Of a stretch of 64,000 bases of DNA, positions 17,037 to 25,942 are shown in pieces (positions within the stretch are counted from its first letter, which is position 1; every line of letters begins with the position of its first letter). The translations under genes were made by a program, and so were the position numbers. Origin of the DNA: JAPLDB01 sp038230515. Lineage in GTDB: Bacteria > Bacteroidota > Bacteroidia > AKYH767-A > 2013-40CM-41-45. The notes under the pieces were generated by a model. It saw nothing but the letters and a program-made list of their open reading frames with translations. It did no database searches and was not told the DNA's origin. The stretch is from NCBI GenBank assembly GCA_038230515.1, contig JBBRND010000009.1, positions 78,536 to 142,535 on the forward strand, written 5' to 3'.

Positions 17037-18630
17037 AGTAGAAGATTGCATCTATTATTTCCTTTTTGCTTTGAGGCTCTTCAATTAAAATCTCACCGCC
17101 TTTAAGAAATCCTTGCCCCTGCAAGTTAAGACCGGATATTTTAAAATCAATCTCGACAGTATGAATTGCTATTTTCGGATCCCATGAAACAACGATATTG
17201 TGAATAAGGGAATTCAGAATTTCTTTTTTTTCTTCCCGTGAAATGGCGTCCATCGAATATCTGAGTTGGCTAATGCTCATTTGTAATTGAGTAACATTTT
17301 CTTCAGCACGCCTCAATTGCGCAATGCCATTTTCATGATTCTGAATTTTTAGTATTAGCGAATCATTTTCTTGATCGAATTCATTTTTTCTCTGATCAAA
17401 TTTTGCTAAAGCAATTCGACTTGTCTCGAATAATGAGATTAAGTTATTCAGTCGCTTCTCCTTTTCCAAAAGAAGTTTTTTAAATCCTTCAACCTCGATA
17501 ACAAGTTCATTTATTCTCTCATTATGTTTTCCGATTCTTAGCTCACCTTGAATTTTTTCTAAATGGTAATCGCTGTTTGCTACCAACTCCCAAACAAGCA
17601 ACTCGAGTTTATCAAGATTGGGCGAGCGTAACGCACACTTTGATGTCCGCTTTGACGAGCACATATAAATTCGCTCATCACTTTTAATTTTCCCGTATAA
17701 ATTTGACTGACATCTACCACATCGCAGCAATCCTCGAAGAAGGTAAAAATGTTTATTGGCGTTTATACTGTAGTGTTTATTTTTTTTTAGATTGACTTGA
17801 ATTCCTTCCCATGTTACATCATCAATCATTCTTGGTGCAGCAACTATTTCGCCTTTGTATCTTCGCTTACCAGTGTAAATCGGATTGGTTAAGATGCAGT
17901 AAATAGTTCCTGGTCGCCAAACGAACTCTTCATTTTGAACATGTCGTACTGACTTAGTAAATTTGTTTTTAACATGCGTTCCGTTTGGAAGTACTTTTCT
18001 GCATCGTGTCTGAATTCCAAGATTGTTTAAGTGATAAGCAATTGTATTAGTTCCATTTCCTTTTAATGACATCTTTGTCATCAATAGATATATTTCAGAT
18101 TCGTGAGTATCAATTGTTAAAAAACCGTTTTCATCTTTTCTGTACCCATATGGAAGAATTTTTCCAATCCATTTTCCTTTTTTCACTGCCTCCATCATTC
18201 CACGCTTACTGCGTTTGGCGCGAATCGTATTTTCCCTTCTCGAGAGTAATGCAGTAAGATCCGATGTAAATTCATCATCTGTATCTAGGAGATTGATTGT
18301 TTGATTTGAAGTGTGCAGAAGAACCTTGCTATCCATCAACACTTTTTTAATGTAGTACATGGCGATTGGTGAGCGAGTGAGCCTATCCAATTCTGTTACA
18401 TAAATATCCGTTACTCCGCCTTCATCGCATGCTTCAAGCAGTGACTTAAGGACCGGTCTGTTTTCAACATTGTCATAAGCAGCAGATTTTCCCTTTTCAA
18501 TGTGCAGTTCATAATTCATTCCTAAGCTTTCTGCTCTTGCAATGCCTGCTTTTTGCTGCGCTAGCAAACTGTGCCCTTTTTCAACTTGCGCTTCGCTTGA
18601 AACCCGGCAGTAGATGTTTAGAATTTTCAT
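16981..18630 (-). CDS. Large serine recombinase (integrase of the yifB-targeted element)
   Basis: A 549-residue large serine recombinase. The resolvase-type catalytic domain has Y-C-R-V-S with nucleophile Ser11 and the ELDRLTR motif near residue 100. Next come the recombinase domain (RGMMEAVKKGKWIGK, LPYGYR), a zinc ribbon (CGRCQ near 305 and two later Cys), a long coiled coil (about 370-480) and a short C-terminal tail. Such enzymes integrate phages and conjugative elements between short attP/attB sites. Its last codons run into yifB-like sequence, and its TGA stop lies in bases matching the target gene, placing the element end at this junction. No directionality factor is recognisable next to it. 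Confidence 0.93.
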   Translation of the reverse strand: MKILNIYCRVSSEAQVEKGHSLLAQQKAGIARAESLGMNYELHIEKGKSAAYDNVENRPVLKSLLEACDEGGVTDIYVTELDRLTRSPIAMYYIKKVLMDSKVLLHTSNQTINLLDTDDEFTSDLTALLSRRENTIRAKRSKRGMMEAVKKGKWIGKILPYGYRKDENGFLTIDTHESEIYLLMTKMSLKGNGTNTIAYHLNNLGIQTRCRKVLPNGTHVKNKFTKSVRHVQNEEFVWRPGTIYCILTNPIYTGKRRYKGEIVAAPRMIDDVTWEGIQVNLKKNKHYSINANKHFYLLRGLLRCGRCQSNLYGKIKSDERIYMCSSKRTSKCALRSPNLDKLELLVWELVANSDYHLEKIQGELRIGKHNERINELVIEVEGFKKLLLEKEKRLNNLISLFETSRIALAKFDQRKNEFDQENDSLILKIQNHENGIAQLRRAEENVTQLQMSISQLRYSMDAISREEKKEILNSLIHNIVVSWDPKIAIHTVEIDFKISGLNLQGQGFLKGGEILIEEPQSKKEIIDAIFYFSKIGLKEIPPLVKAQAH

Positions 18631-18860
18631 TTTCTATTTAAATATTAGCAGCACGAGATTACACTATTGATGGTCTTGGAATTATTAGATGTTAAATTTT
18701 TAATCAACGTTGCAGCTACGACACAAAAATCTGAAAGAATATTCAATTACACATCACGATAAAAAGTGAAGTTAAAAATGATTCCGTGAAAAAATATTCG
18801 TTAGTTGTTTGTCGAGCTCTTAAAAATTTCAAATTGTTACTGTCTTCGAGAGTAAAATGA

Positions 18861-18888
18861 AAAGCCCCGGATATGTATCCAGGGCTTT
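18861..18888 (-). terminator. Rho-independent terminator after the methyltransferase gene
   Basis: AAAGCCCCGGAT (18861-18872) pairs with ATCCAGGGCTTT (18877-18888) with one mismatch and an ATGT loop. On the minus strand it is followed by TTTTCATTTT and lies 6 bp past the methyltransferase stop codon. The 263-bp gap 18631-18893 otherwise holds only the recombinase promoter region. Confidence 0.8.
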
Positions 18889-18893
18889 ATCAC

Positions 18894-19856
18894 TCAGAAT
18901 AATTCCGGCTGCTTAAGGTAAGCAGGTTCCAGAATTTTTTCTCTCACACATTTAGCAAGATGATAGGCAAGTTTAGCCGGAACTCCATTTCCTATGCCTT
19001 GCTTCAACTTGTTTAAGCTTCCGACATAATTGTAAGATCCTGGATTGATTGACTGACACCAAAGCAATTCACCAATAGTTGGTTTCCATGAATCCGATCC
19101 CTTGAAGAACCGGAAAGGTGATGAACTTGTTACCGTACATACCTGCGGATGCAGCGAAACCGATTTCATCGGCTCACCAAAATGGCCACTGGAATATCCA
19201 TCTATGTCGATGAAATCGGTAATAGCAACTTTCGGAATTATTTTTCTTGGAAATATCGGCGCGGTTTTCAAATCATTTCGCACTAACATTGCGAAAACCC
19301 TGTAACGTACCTGCGGTACCTCATAATCCGCGCTACACATAACTGTGTATGCAACATTGTAATCGATGTCCTTCAACATGCCGAAGAATTGATCCCTGAT
19401 CTTTTTTTTCTCAGGCTTTTTAGCTGTGATAAAGTCAGGTACCTGTTCTATCACTGCAACAAGCGGTTTGGTTTCAGTTACAAGTCGTAAATATTCCAAC
19501 ATCAGCAAACACTTTTTTGTGCCTGATCCTACGGCATTAAGTTTAGTCCAGTCCTGACATGGTGGTCCGCCAAACATTAAATGAACTGATTTCCATCCTG
19601 TAATTCGAGCAACTTCATCAAGTATTATTTTGCCCGTCACATCTTTGATATCTTTCAAGTGACAAACGGGTGATCCATCGTCATATTTGAAGTTGGAATT
19701 GTAAGTTGCCACAGCATCTAGTTTAAACCGCTGGGACTTTTCATCCCAGCAGTTATTATCAAAAGCAAATGCAGTTTGAAATTCAGCTTCGTGAATTCCA
19801 TGTGCAGCGATAGCATAACCACTGCATGGTTCAACACAAACAAATTTCCTGATCAT
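18894..19856 (-). CDS. DNA (cytosine-5-)-methyltransferase
   Basis: A 320-residue C5 methyltransferase. Residues 5-20 form the SAM-binding motif I region (CVEPCSGYAIAAHG). The catalytic loop is GGPPCQDW with nucleophile Cys100. Motif VI is IEQVP (137-140), a Gln variant of the usual ENV. The QVRYRVF motif VIII is near residue 210, and the terminal GNGVPAKLAYHLAKCV is motif X. No restriction endonuclease is adjacent, so it looks like an orphan enzyme of phage/ICE type, which commonly protects an element against host restriction. Its start overlaps the upstream ParB-like gene by 4 bp, so the pair is translationally coupled. Confidence 0.93.
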   Translation of the reverse strand: MIRKFVCVEPCSGYAIAAHGIHEAEFQTAFAFDNNCWDEKSQRFKLDAVATYNSNFKYDDGSPVCHLKDIKDVTGKIILDEVARITGWKSVHLMFGGPPCQDWTKLNAVGSGTKKCLLMLEYLRLVTETKPLVAVIEQVPDFITAKKPEKKKIRDQFFGMLKDIDYNVAYTVMCSADYEVPQVRYRVFAMLVRNDLKTAPIFPRKIIPKVAITDFIDIDGYSSGHFGEPMKSVSLHPQVCTVTSSSPFRFFKGSDSWKPTIGELLWCQSINPGSYNYVGSLNKLKQGIGNGVPAKLAYHLAKCVREKILEPAYLKQPELF

Positions 19857-20752
19857 GATTGAACGTCCTCCATGCCGTCATTTTCAATTGGTTTCCCGCA
19901 GCAGACGCAAACATTGTGATCTACTGACAAACTGCGGAACAGTTGACGGTTTTCATCATCAGTCAGCTTGTCGATCTTCTTGATTACAGAATCAACGTGC
20001 TTTGTATTACCATTTTGATATTGATATTTGATAGCCGGATCTTCCTCGTCTGTAGTATCAGGCTCCGTAAATTCTGGAATAATAGTCATTGTGCTCATGT
20101 GTTCCCCAACAGCCGGAATGTTTTCATCACCCGGTTGCACGTTTACCTTACTAACTTGAGCATTTTTATTCTGCACTTTCTTTTTTTCAATCTCAATGCA
20201 GTCGCGATACGCTAAGTCCAACGGGGTAAGGCCTGCATCAATGTCAATAAAGTATGATTCCTGAGTTCTGCCAACGCGCAATAGTTGCTTGATAAAATGG
20301 CTACTCTTTATCTTTAATCTCATGGCAATACGTTTGTACGTATCGCCTTCCTTCATTTTGCCAGAGATGTCGGTACGTTTGCCCTGACCTGGTGCCCATC
20401 GCTTCCAACATGCTTCTGCCATAAGGTATAGTTCCTTGCTACAGCTGTACTCGTTTGTGTTCAGATCGATCATCAAGTGCATCGGATCATCTTCCCAATC
20501 ATGCACGATAGCATGGATTTCTACCTTTCCAATGGTTTTGTATATTTCAACTGTGCTTACACCATCGACAATATAATAACCGGGATTCTCACCTTCTATT
20601 TTCAACATCAAGTGAATTGGATTTTTCCTTCCACCTTTTTTGAGTGACTGGCGTAAACCCGGCATTTCATCCATTACTTTTGGTACGAATAAATCTGTAT
20701 ACCTAGGATGGGGTCCCTTTATTTCATTCAAACTTACTACTATAATATTCAT
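19853..20752 (-). CDS. ParB/Srx-like domain protein
   Basis: A 299-residue protein. Its N-terminal 100 residues have the ParB/sulfiredoxin-like layout: V-S-L-N-E-I near residue 5, MPGLRQSLKKGGRKNPIHL, then YYIVDGVSTVEIYK, the box where ParB proteins have ...DGxHRxxA. An HTH-like region follows (about 150-195). The C-terminus carries a CVCCGKP two-Cys knuckle that could bind zinc. ParB-like proteins paired with methyltransferases are frequent on phages and conjugative elements, and some members are CTPases or nucleases. The HR of the canonical box is replaced by ST, so NTPase activity is doubtful. The downstream methyltransferase gene overlaps by 4 bp. Confidence 0.75.
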   Translation of the reverse strand: MNIIVVSLNEIKGPHPRYTDLFVPKVMDEMPGLRQSLKKGGRKNPIHLMLKIEGENPGYYIVDGVSTVEIYKTIGKVEIHAIVHDWEDDPMHLMIDLNTNEYSCSKELYLMAEACWKRWAPGQGKRTDISGKMKEGDTYKRIAMRLKIKSSHFIKQLLRVGRTQESYFIDIDAGLTPLDLAYRDCIEIEKKKVQNKNAQVSKVNVQPGDENIPAVGEHMSTMTIIPEFTEPDTTDEEDPAIKYQYQNGNTKHVDSVIKKIDKLTDDENRQLFRSLSVDHNVCVCCGKPIENDGMEDVQS

Positions 20753-21272
20753 TTTTTCTGATTATTTTTAATGACTTCGGATTATTCCATCCGATGTGCT
20801 GATAGCACGACCAATACTATAAGAGATTGTTACCTCTTAGGGTGGTCCCCTTAGATACCATCTACAACATTCTTTCATCATGCTCTTTATATGCACAGGA
20901 TGCAGCATTGATTCAAAATTTTTGTAGCTGAATATCAGGCATTTGTAAAGTAAATAAGTAGAGTGGATAAAAAATTCCGCTTGGTTATTTGTGAATTATT
21001 AGCCATTTATTTTAGTGTGTCGGCACTAATAAATGAATCTGAAATAGTTGTTATCATCATTAACATACTTTCTTTGACCTTGGTTTATTTCATCTTAAGT
21101 TAAGCTTTGGCGGGTCATAAAATTTTCACTTCCCGCATTAAATGGTGAAACAGGTCTAAAAGGATTTATGCTGAACTCAGATAACCTGAATGAAAATGCA
21201 CATATCATTTCAGACAAGCATAGCTTATTGAGCAAGAGCAAAAGTCAATGAGTATTTTGAGAAATATTTGCG
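20753..21272. promoter_or_regulatory. Divergent intergenic region with inverted repeats
   Basis: These 520 bp separate the ParB-like/methyltransferase operon from a divergent hypothetical gene. Three small dyads stand out: GTGCTGATAGCAC near 20,796; TAAGAG/CTCTTA (20820-20825 and 20834-20839); and TTAGTG/CACTAA with a 6-base spacer (21012-21029). They are plausible operators. I see no further gene. Confidence 0.4.
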
Positions 21273-21647
21273 ATGGAAGACATGCAACACTTTTCCTTCC
21301 ATAAATATAATGTAGAAAAAGATATGGATAATTACTATTTTGAAGGCTTTGAGGATGATGAATTCGATGAAAATTCGAATTCAAGACTTGAGACCATGGC
21401 GGCTATTGTTCGAAGCCTTACTGATGAGGCAAAATATATAAGTGACTCCAATTATAATGAGGGGTACTTCTTAATGCATGATCCCTTATTCACTACAATT
21501 GAGATAATTCAACTTTTCCAACAAAAGGAAAATATTATGAAAGAATGGAGTCATTACTACTATTCTAAGATATTCAGAATAATGAAAGAAGAGCATTCCA
21601 GAATGTATTGTTCAATATTGGAACGATGTTATGGCTTTCCAAACTGA
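21273..21647 (+). CDS. Hypothetical acidic protein
   Basis: A 124-residue protein, strongly acidic in its first third (FEGFEDDEFDENSN) and probably helical after that. It has no membrane segment, signal peptide or motif I recognise. It begins with ATG (MEDMQHF) in the cargo zone between the methyltransferase operon and the primase-like gene. Small acidic element-borne proteins are sometimes anti-restriction DNA mimics, but nothing specific supports that here. Confidence 0.5.
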   Translation: MEDMQHFSFHKYNVEKDMDNYYFEGFEDDEFDENSNSRLETMAAIVRSLTDEAKYISDSNYNEGYFLMHDPLFTTIEIIQLFQQKENIMKEWSHYYYSKIFRIMKEEHSRMYCSILERCYGFPN

Positions 21648-21705
21648 TATTTATTTAGCTCTGCCGTGCGTTGATTGATGAAATATTTTTGTATATTGTG
21701 GTATA

Positions 21706-22008
21706 ATGATAAAAATAAAATGGTTATATTTTTTGATTTTGTTCATGATGAGGGTAATAAATTTTATTATAGTTGAAACCTTTCTCCGGAAGCTTTTAGC
21801 TCCATTAGCAGAATATTTATTAGAAGGAGGAAATAAAATCAATGAGGCTCCATTCAATGAAACGAGCCTATACATAATTAACTCACTTTTGACGTTTGAG
21901 AACACTATGGCTCTTTATAGTCAATTGGAAATTTTCATGTGCAATGGGCTATTATGTTTATTCGAAGCAAATCTGTCAAAAGAAAATAGCTCTTCGACTA
22001 TTCTATGA
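21706..22008 (+). CDS. Doubtful small ORF with N-terminal hydrophobic segment
   Basis: A possible 100-residue protein with one hydrophobic helix (about residues 5-25), then a mixed polar region containing FENTMALYSQLEIFMCNGL. The base composition is AT-rich like the surrounding non-coding DNA, and an 84-residue frame also exists on the opposite strand. No family is recognised. I list it because it fills part of a 550-bp gap (21,648-22,199) and starts with ATG. Confidence 0.25.
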   Translation: MIKIKWLYFLILFMMRVINFIIVETFLRKLLAPLAEYLLEGGNKINEAPFNETSLYIINSLLTFENTMALYSQLEIFMCNGLLCLFEANLSKENSSSTIL

Positions 22009-22114
22009 TGCAATGCAAAAGATGTCCGTAGGCTTTATAAATTAGACGGTTTATAAGTAGCAAATCCATTTATGGAATTGTCTGATATATAAATCAGGCA
22101 TTCAGGTAATCTCG

Positions 22115-22149
22115 GTGGGGAAGATGATTTTGGCGGTTCTCTTCCCCAC
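22115..22149 (+). terminator. Ten-base-pair hairpin ahead of the primase-like gene
   Basis: GTGGGGAAGA (22115-22124) and TCTTCCCCAC (22140-22149) form a perfect stem with a 15-base loop, followed by TTTATG. It is a weak terminator for upstream plus-strand transcription or a leader structure for the gene starting at 22200. Confidence 0.45.
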
Positions 22150-22199
22150 TTTATGCCGCTTAACATAACCGTCAATCTTGATAAAAAGAACCGCAATGA

Positions 22200-23434
22200 A
22201 TGCACACTATTTCTCTTATCAAATCATATAAAATTCCATATGTGATTTCGACAACTACAATCGACATCTGGCTACAGACAATATCTAGCGATTCAAACCC
22301 AAACCATCAAGCAATCCATGATTGCAGAAACGATATCCCGAACAAGAATGCATATAAAGAGAAAATGGTTTGTGCATGCCCACATTGTACATTTTATAGA
22401 AAGGCAGAAAAGAAAAACATACTCAGTTTATCGGAATATCTGTTTATAGATTTAGATAAATTGGGACAAGTTGATATCCCGACATTAAAAGTATCATTAG
22501 CATCAATTGAATTTGTAAAAGCGGTCTGGCTTTCTGCTTCCTCCACAGGAATAGGATTACTTTGTCCAATCAAAGGATTAACTGTCGCGAACTTTAAGGA
22601 AACAATGAACGCATTACATGAGTATTTCATTGGAATTGGTCTTCCACCTGACCCGCACTGTAAACCATTATCCGCAAGAAATTGTTTGTCTTATGATCCA
22701 GATGTAATTATTAAAGACGATTTCATTCCTTTTAATTCAGTAGAAAACAAAAGGGTATCGTTTGCCTATAAGAGGGAGGAAGAAGAGAAGAACATTACAA
22801 GCCTAACGATACCTTTTGCTGAGCATCCACTTCAAACTGCATGCAGACTTGCAGGAGAGCTTCTACCGCCAAGAATGATTTTAATTTTAAGACGCCTGAA
22901 GACTTTTCTGATGGTGCACTTGTGCATGTCTATTCTCAAGGTAAGGAATGGGATCGAATTTACTTTCCCAAGCGGATACTTGAAGGTGTGAGAGCTCATA
23001 CTCTTACTGGCCTTGGGCTTGGATTTCTCAAGTTAAATCCTGAAAAGCCAGTTGATGTAATCGCGAAAATTTTATATTCTGTTAACCAACATCATTGCAA
23101 GCCGCCTTTAAGTAAAAAGCAGGTAACTGAAATCATAAATTGGACATGGAATAAAAAAATTGCCGGGGAAATAGATATACAAAGTGGAACAAAGTACATT
23201 GTTTTCAATGATTGTGCAGGACTAAGTATAAAGCAAAAGTTATCAATGAGTGGAAAACTCATGGGGAAAATCAGGCGAAATCGTAGTACAGAAAAATTAA
23301 AAAAAATATTAAATAAATATCAATCTGATAATAATAAAACTCCTACGCAAAAGCAATTGGCTGAGTTGGCTCAAATGAGTATTGCAACTATTAAGAGATA
23401 TTGGTCAATAATTACTTCTGAATCTCATGATTAA
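22200..23434 (+). pseudogene. Frameshifted BT4734-type (VirE N-like) primase-like protein
   Basis: Two overlapping frames together spell one protein of about 410 residues. The first (22,200 to about 22,860) is a BT4734/BF3469-like N-terminal domain, typified by SLSEYLFIDLDKL, WLSASSTGIG and PHCKPLSARNCL. The second (from about 22,860) continues with a primase C-terminal-like region (EGVRAHTLTGLGLGFLKLNP, then SKKQVTEIINW) and an HTH near the end (LAELAQMSIATIKRYW). The switch needs one base restored near 22,850-22,880. Such proteins are replication or mobilisation factors on Bacteroidota mobile elements. With the frameshift the C-terminal half cannot be made from the main start, unless this is an assembly error. 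Confidence 0.75.
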
Positions 23435-23862
23435 ATCCATGTTGAATTGTTAAGCCAAACTTACACCAAGAGATAAAAAGAGTTTAAATTCTCTTTGCTC
23501 TATAGATATAATGACGCCAGAACAGAGAAAGTAAAAGATGCAATCCATTATACAGTCCACGGAATTAAATTCCACGCATGCTTCAACCAGAGTCACAATG
23601 GAGATCAGTACAGAAAATTGAAGCGTTTAAAAACATTCATGCTTACCTTCATTAAAAGGCTTACACGTATTGGATATCAACTAAATTACTAGGCCTTTAA
23701 TCAGATGATGACTATAAAAATGGAGGAGGTCATGGAAATTACCTCCTCCATTAAAAAAAACCAATCATGCATACAATTTATATCTGGTGATCCTACTTTT
23801 GTTTCGACTTCGAAAGTACTTCACCTTTTTCACCTATAGGTAACAATCCGCAATTCGAAACA
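23435..23862. other. Gap between primase-like gene and intact yifB
   Basis: These 428 bp hold no convincing gene; a 65-codon plus-strand frame at 23,495 has no recognisable features. The terminator at 23,719-23,752 is the only clear signal. If the serine-recombinase element ended here, an att half-site would be expected, but I cannot identify one by eye. Confidence 0.4.
23719..23752 (-). terminator. Strong Rho-independent terminator after intact yifB
   Basis: AATGGAGGAGGT (23719-23730) and ACCTCCTCCATT (23741-23752) form a perfect 12-bp stem with a 10-base loop. On the minus strand the stem is followed by TTTTTATAG, and it lies 111 bp past the stop of the intact yifB. Confidence 0.75.
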
Positions 23863-25401
23863 CTATCCTGCCCATCCGTCTCTGTCAAGCGAACGATACT
23901 GAATTGCCTCGGCAAGATGTTCTGTTTTTATGTCCTCGCTTGTTGCAAGATCGGCAATGGTGCGCGATACTTTTAAGATTCGGTCGTATGCACGCGCTGA
24001 AAGTCCCAGACGCTCCATCGCTGTCTTCAATAGTTGTGTTCCTTCTTCAGGAACTTTACAAACGCTCTGTAGCAGTTTCGATCCCATTTGTGCGTTGCAG
24101 TAAATTCCCTTCATTTCTGTGAAACGTTTTTCCTGAATCTGTCTTGCATTTACTACACGCTCTCGGACGGCTTCACTTTTTTCAGAAACGCGAACAGTAG
24201 TAAGTTCACTGAACGGAACCGGAGTAACTTCAAGATGAATGTCGATGCGATCAAGCAACGGTCCGGATATTTTGTTGAGATATTTCTGCACAACGCCAGG
24301 AGCACACACACAATCTTTTTCGGGATGATTATAGTTTCCGCATGGGCATGGGTTCATGGAAGCCACTAGCATGAAGCTGGCCGGAAATTCAACAGAATGT
24401 TTCGCGCGTGAAATAGTAACCATTCTGTCTTCAAGCGGCTGACGCATTACTTCAAGAACTGTGCGTTTAAATTCAGGCAACTCATCAAGAAATAAAACTC
24501 CGTTGTGTGCGAGCGAAATTTCTCCGGGTTGAGGAAATCCTCCGCCCCCGACAAGTGCGACATCACTAATTGTATGGTGGGGAGAACGAAACGGACGAAC
24601 AGAAACCAATGATGCTTCACGCTGAAGTTTTCCAGCAACGCTGTGAATCTTGGTTGTCTCAAGCGCCTCGTGTAATGAGAGTGGCGGAAGAATACTCGGA
24701 AGCCGTTTTGCAAGCATCGTCTTTCCTGCACCGGGCGGACCGATAAGAATAACATTGTGTCCGCCTGCTGCCGCAACTTCCATAGCACGTTTTATATTCT
24801 CCTGACCTTTTACATCGCTGAAATCAAATTCCATTTTGTTCTGACTTGAATAAAACTCAGCGCGTGTATCAACAACAGTTTTCTCCAGTGGAACGTCATT
24901 CTGAAAAAACTCAAACACCTCTTTGATGTTGTCCACACCGTACACATCAAGTTCACTAACGATGCCTGCTTCGCGTGCATTGTGCTTCGGAAGAATAAAA
25001 CCTTTGTAACCTTCTTTACGCGCCTGGATGGCAATGGGCAACACACCCTTGATTGGCTGCAAGCCGCCATCGAGGGACATTTCACCCATGATGATGTATT
25101 TCGAAATTTCCTCTTGCTTAAGTTGCCCTGTTGCTGCAAGTATTCCGATGGCAATCGTGAGGTCATAAGCTGAACCTTCTTTGCGAATATCAGCGGGAGC
25201 CATGTTCACCGTAATTTCTTTGATGGGATATTCGAACTCACAATTTTTCAGCGCTGCGATGATTCGTTTTTGACTTTCTTTTACAGCGCTGTCGGGCAAG
25301 CCAACAAGAAAAAAATTCACGCCCTTGCTTACGTTCACTTCAACAGTAACCGTTGTTGCACTGATACCGAATACAGCGCTGCCGAAAGTTTTTACAAGCA
25401 T
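23863..25401 (-). CDS. YifB/ComM family Mg-chelatase-like AAA ATPase (intact copy)
   Basis: A complete 512-residue YifB/ComM protein of normal length. It has the N-terminal Lon-protease-like ChlI domain (1-170; GLPDSAVKESQKRI, IIMGEMSLDGG), Walker A GPPGAGKTM (221-229), the HHTISDVALVGGGG signature (276-288), Walker B VLFLDE (302-307), a Cys cluster PCPCG near 351 and the C-terminal sensor 2/lid. ComM is a helicase promoting branch migration during natural transformation; other YifB homologues are poorly characterised. It is inverted relative to the truncated copy and shares its upstream sequence. Since the other copy is dead, this one presumably supplies the function. Confidence 0.95.
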   Translation of the reverse strand: MLVKTFGSAVFGISATTVTVEVNVSKGVNFFLVGLPDSAVKESQKRIIAALKNCEFEYPIKEITVNMAPADIRKEGSAYDLTIAIGILAATGQLKQEEISKYIIMGEMSLDGGLQPIKGVLPIAIQARKEGYKGFILPKHNAREAGIVSELDVYGVDNIKEVFEFFQNDVPLEKTVVDTRAEFYSSQNKMEFDFSDVKGQENIKRAMEVAAAGGHNVILIGPPGAGKTMLAKRLPSILPPLSLHEALETTKIHSVAGKLQREASLVSVRPFRSPHHTISDVALVGGGGFPQPGEISLAHNGVLFLDELPEFKRTVLEVMRQPLEDRMVTISRAKHSVEFPASFMLVASMNPCPCGNYNHPEKDCVCAPGVVQKYLNKISGPLLDRIDIHLEVTPVPFSELTTVRVSEKSEAVRERVVNARQIQEKRFTEMKGIYCNAQMGSKLLQSVCKVPEEGTQLLKTAMERLGLSARAYDRILKVSRTIADLATSEDIKTEHLAEAIQYRSLDRDGWAG

Positions 25402-25540
25402 GGATGAAAGAAAGTATTAAGTAAAGAGTATTAAGAAAGAAAATTGGACAGCCGATTTCCTTTCGATGGGCAAGTTGGAAATAATTTTTTGAAAAGAAAA
25501 TTTTGATTTGTGGGCGGCTATGTCCGTGAATTGATCTCAC
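25402..25540. repeat. Upstream arm of inverted yifB duplication (right)
   Basis: Homologous, in inverted orientation, to 16,010-16,147. Bases 25461-25509 are the perfect complement of the 49-base block at 16036-16084. Nearer the start codon lies a heptad array (25413-25440: AGTATTA, AGTAAAG, AGTATTA, AGAAAGA). Confidence 0.85.
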
Positions 25541-25627
25541 TCGAAATCAGGATAACCTCGTTTTGATTACAATTCGCTCCCGCTGCAATCTAAAAATTTG
25601 TTTTTACCTATTTTCAAACTGAAACGC

Positions 25628-25922
25628 TCAATGATAATTTGATTTTATAAAACGTTCAACCGACTGCCAGTCATAAAGAATTTGTTTCCCATTTTCATAG
25701 CGGAAGAACCCAAGCAGCCCCCTCCTTCTCAATACCGTAACAGTTTTTTTTTGTGCACCCAAAATATTTCGCAAGGTCTTTTTCAAGTATCCAAAAATCC
25801 TGAGGTCGTTTTTTAATTTGTTCAAGAGCGTTTTCGATCCTTGCAAACTTTCGGTTCATCTCTGCCCATACTTCTCCTGATATTATTACAAAAGGTATTG
25901 AGTCAGTGGTATTTTCTTCCAT
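25628..25922 (-). pseudogene. Excisionase-like HTH protein split at an A9 run
   Basis: Two overlapping frames together give one protein of about 97 residues of a common Bacteroidota element family: an N-terminal helical part (SGEVWAEMNRKFARIENAL), then a MerR/excisionase-type HTH (WILEKDLAKYFGCTKKTVTVLRRRG) and a terminal YDWQSVERFIKS. The frames switch at a run of nine A (minus strand; T run at 25744-25752) within the HTH. Eight A would keep one frame. It could be a real mutation, a homopolymer sequencing error or transcriptional slippage. Such proteins act as excision/directionality factors or small regulators. It follows the upstream hypothetical gene by 20 bp. Confidence 0.7.
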
Positions 25923-25942
25923 TGCTTAAAAGGTAATTGAAT

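Noticed and set aside
22841..23434. Primase-like C-terminal frame as a separate gene
   Set aside because: Its first residues are out-of-frame readings of the upstream gene; domain order fits one frameshifted protein better.
23495..23692. 65-residue plus-strand ORF
   Set aside because: No recognisable features, and it ends in a terminator/gap region next to intact yifB.
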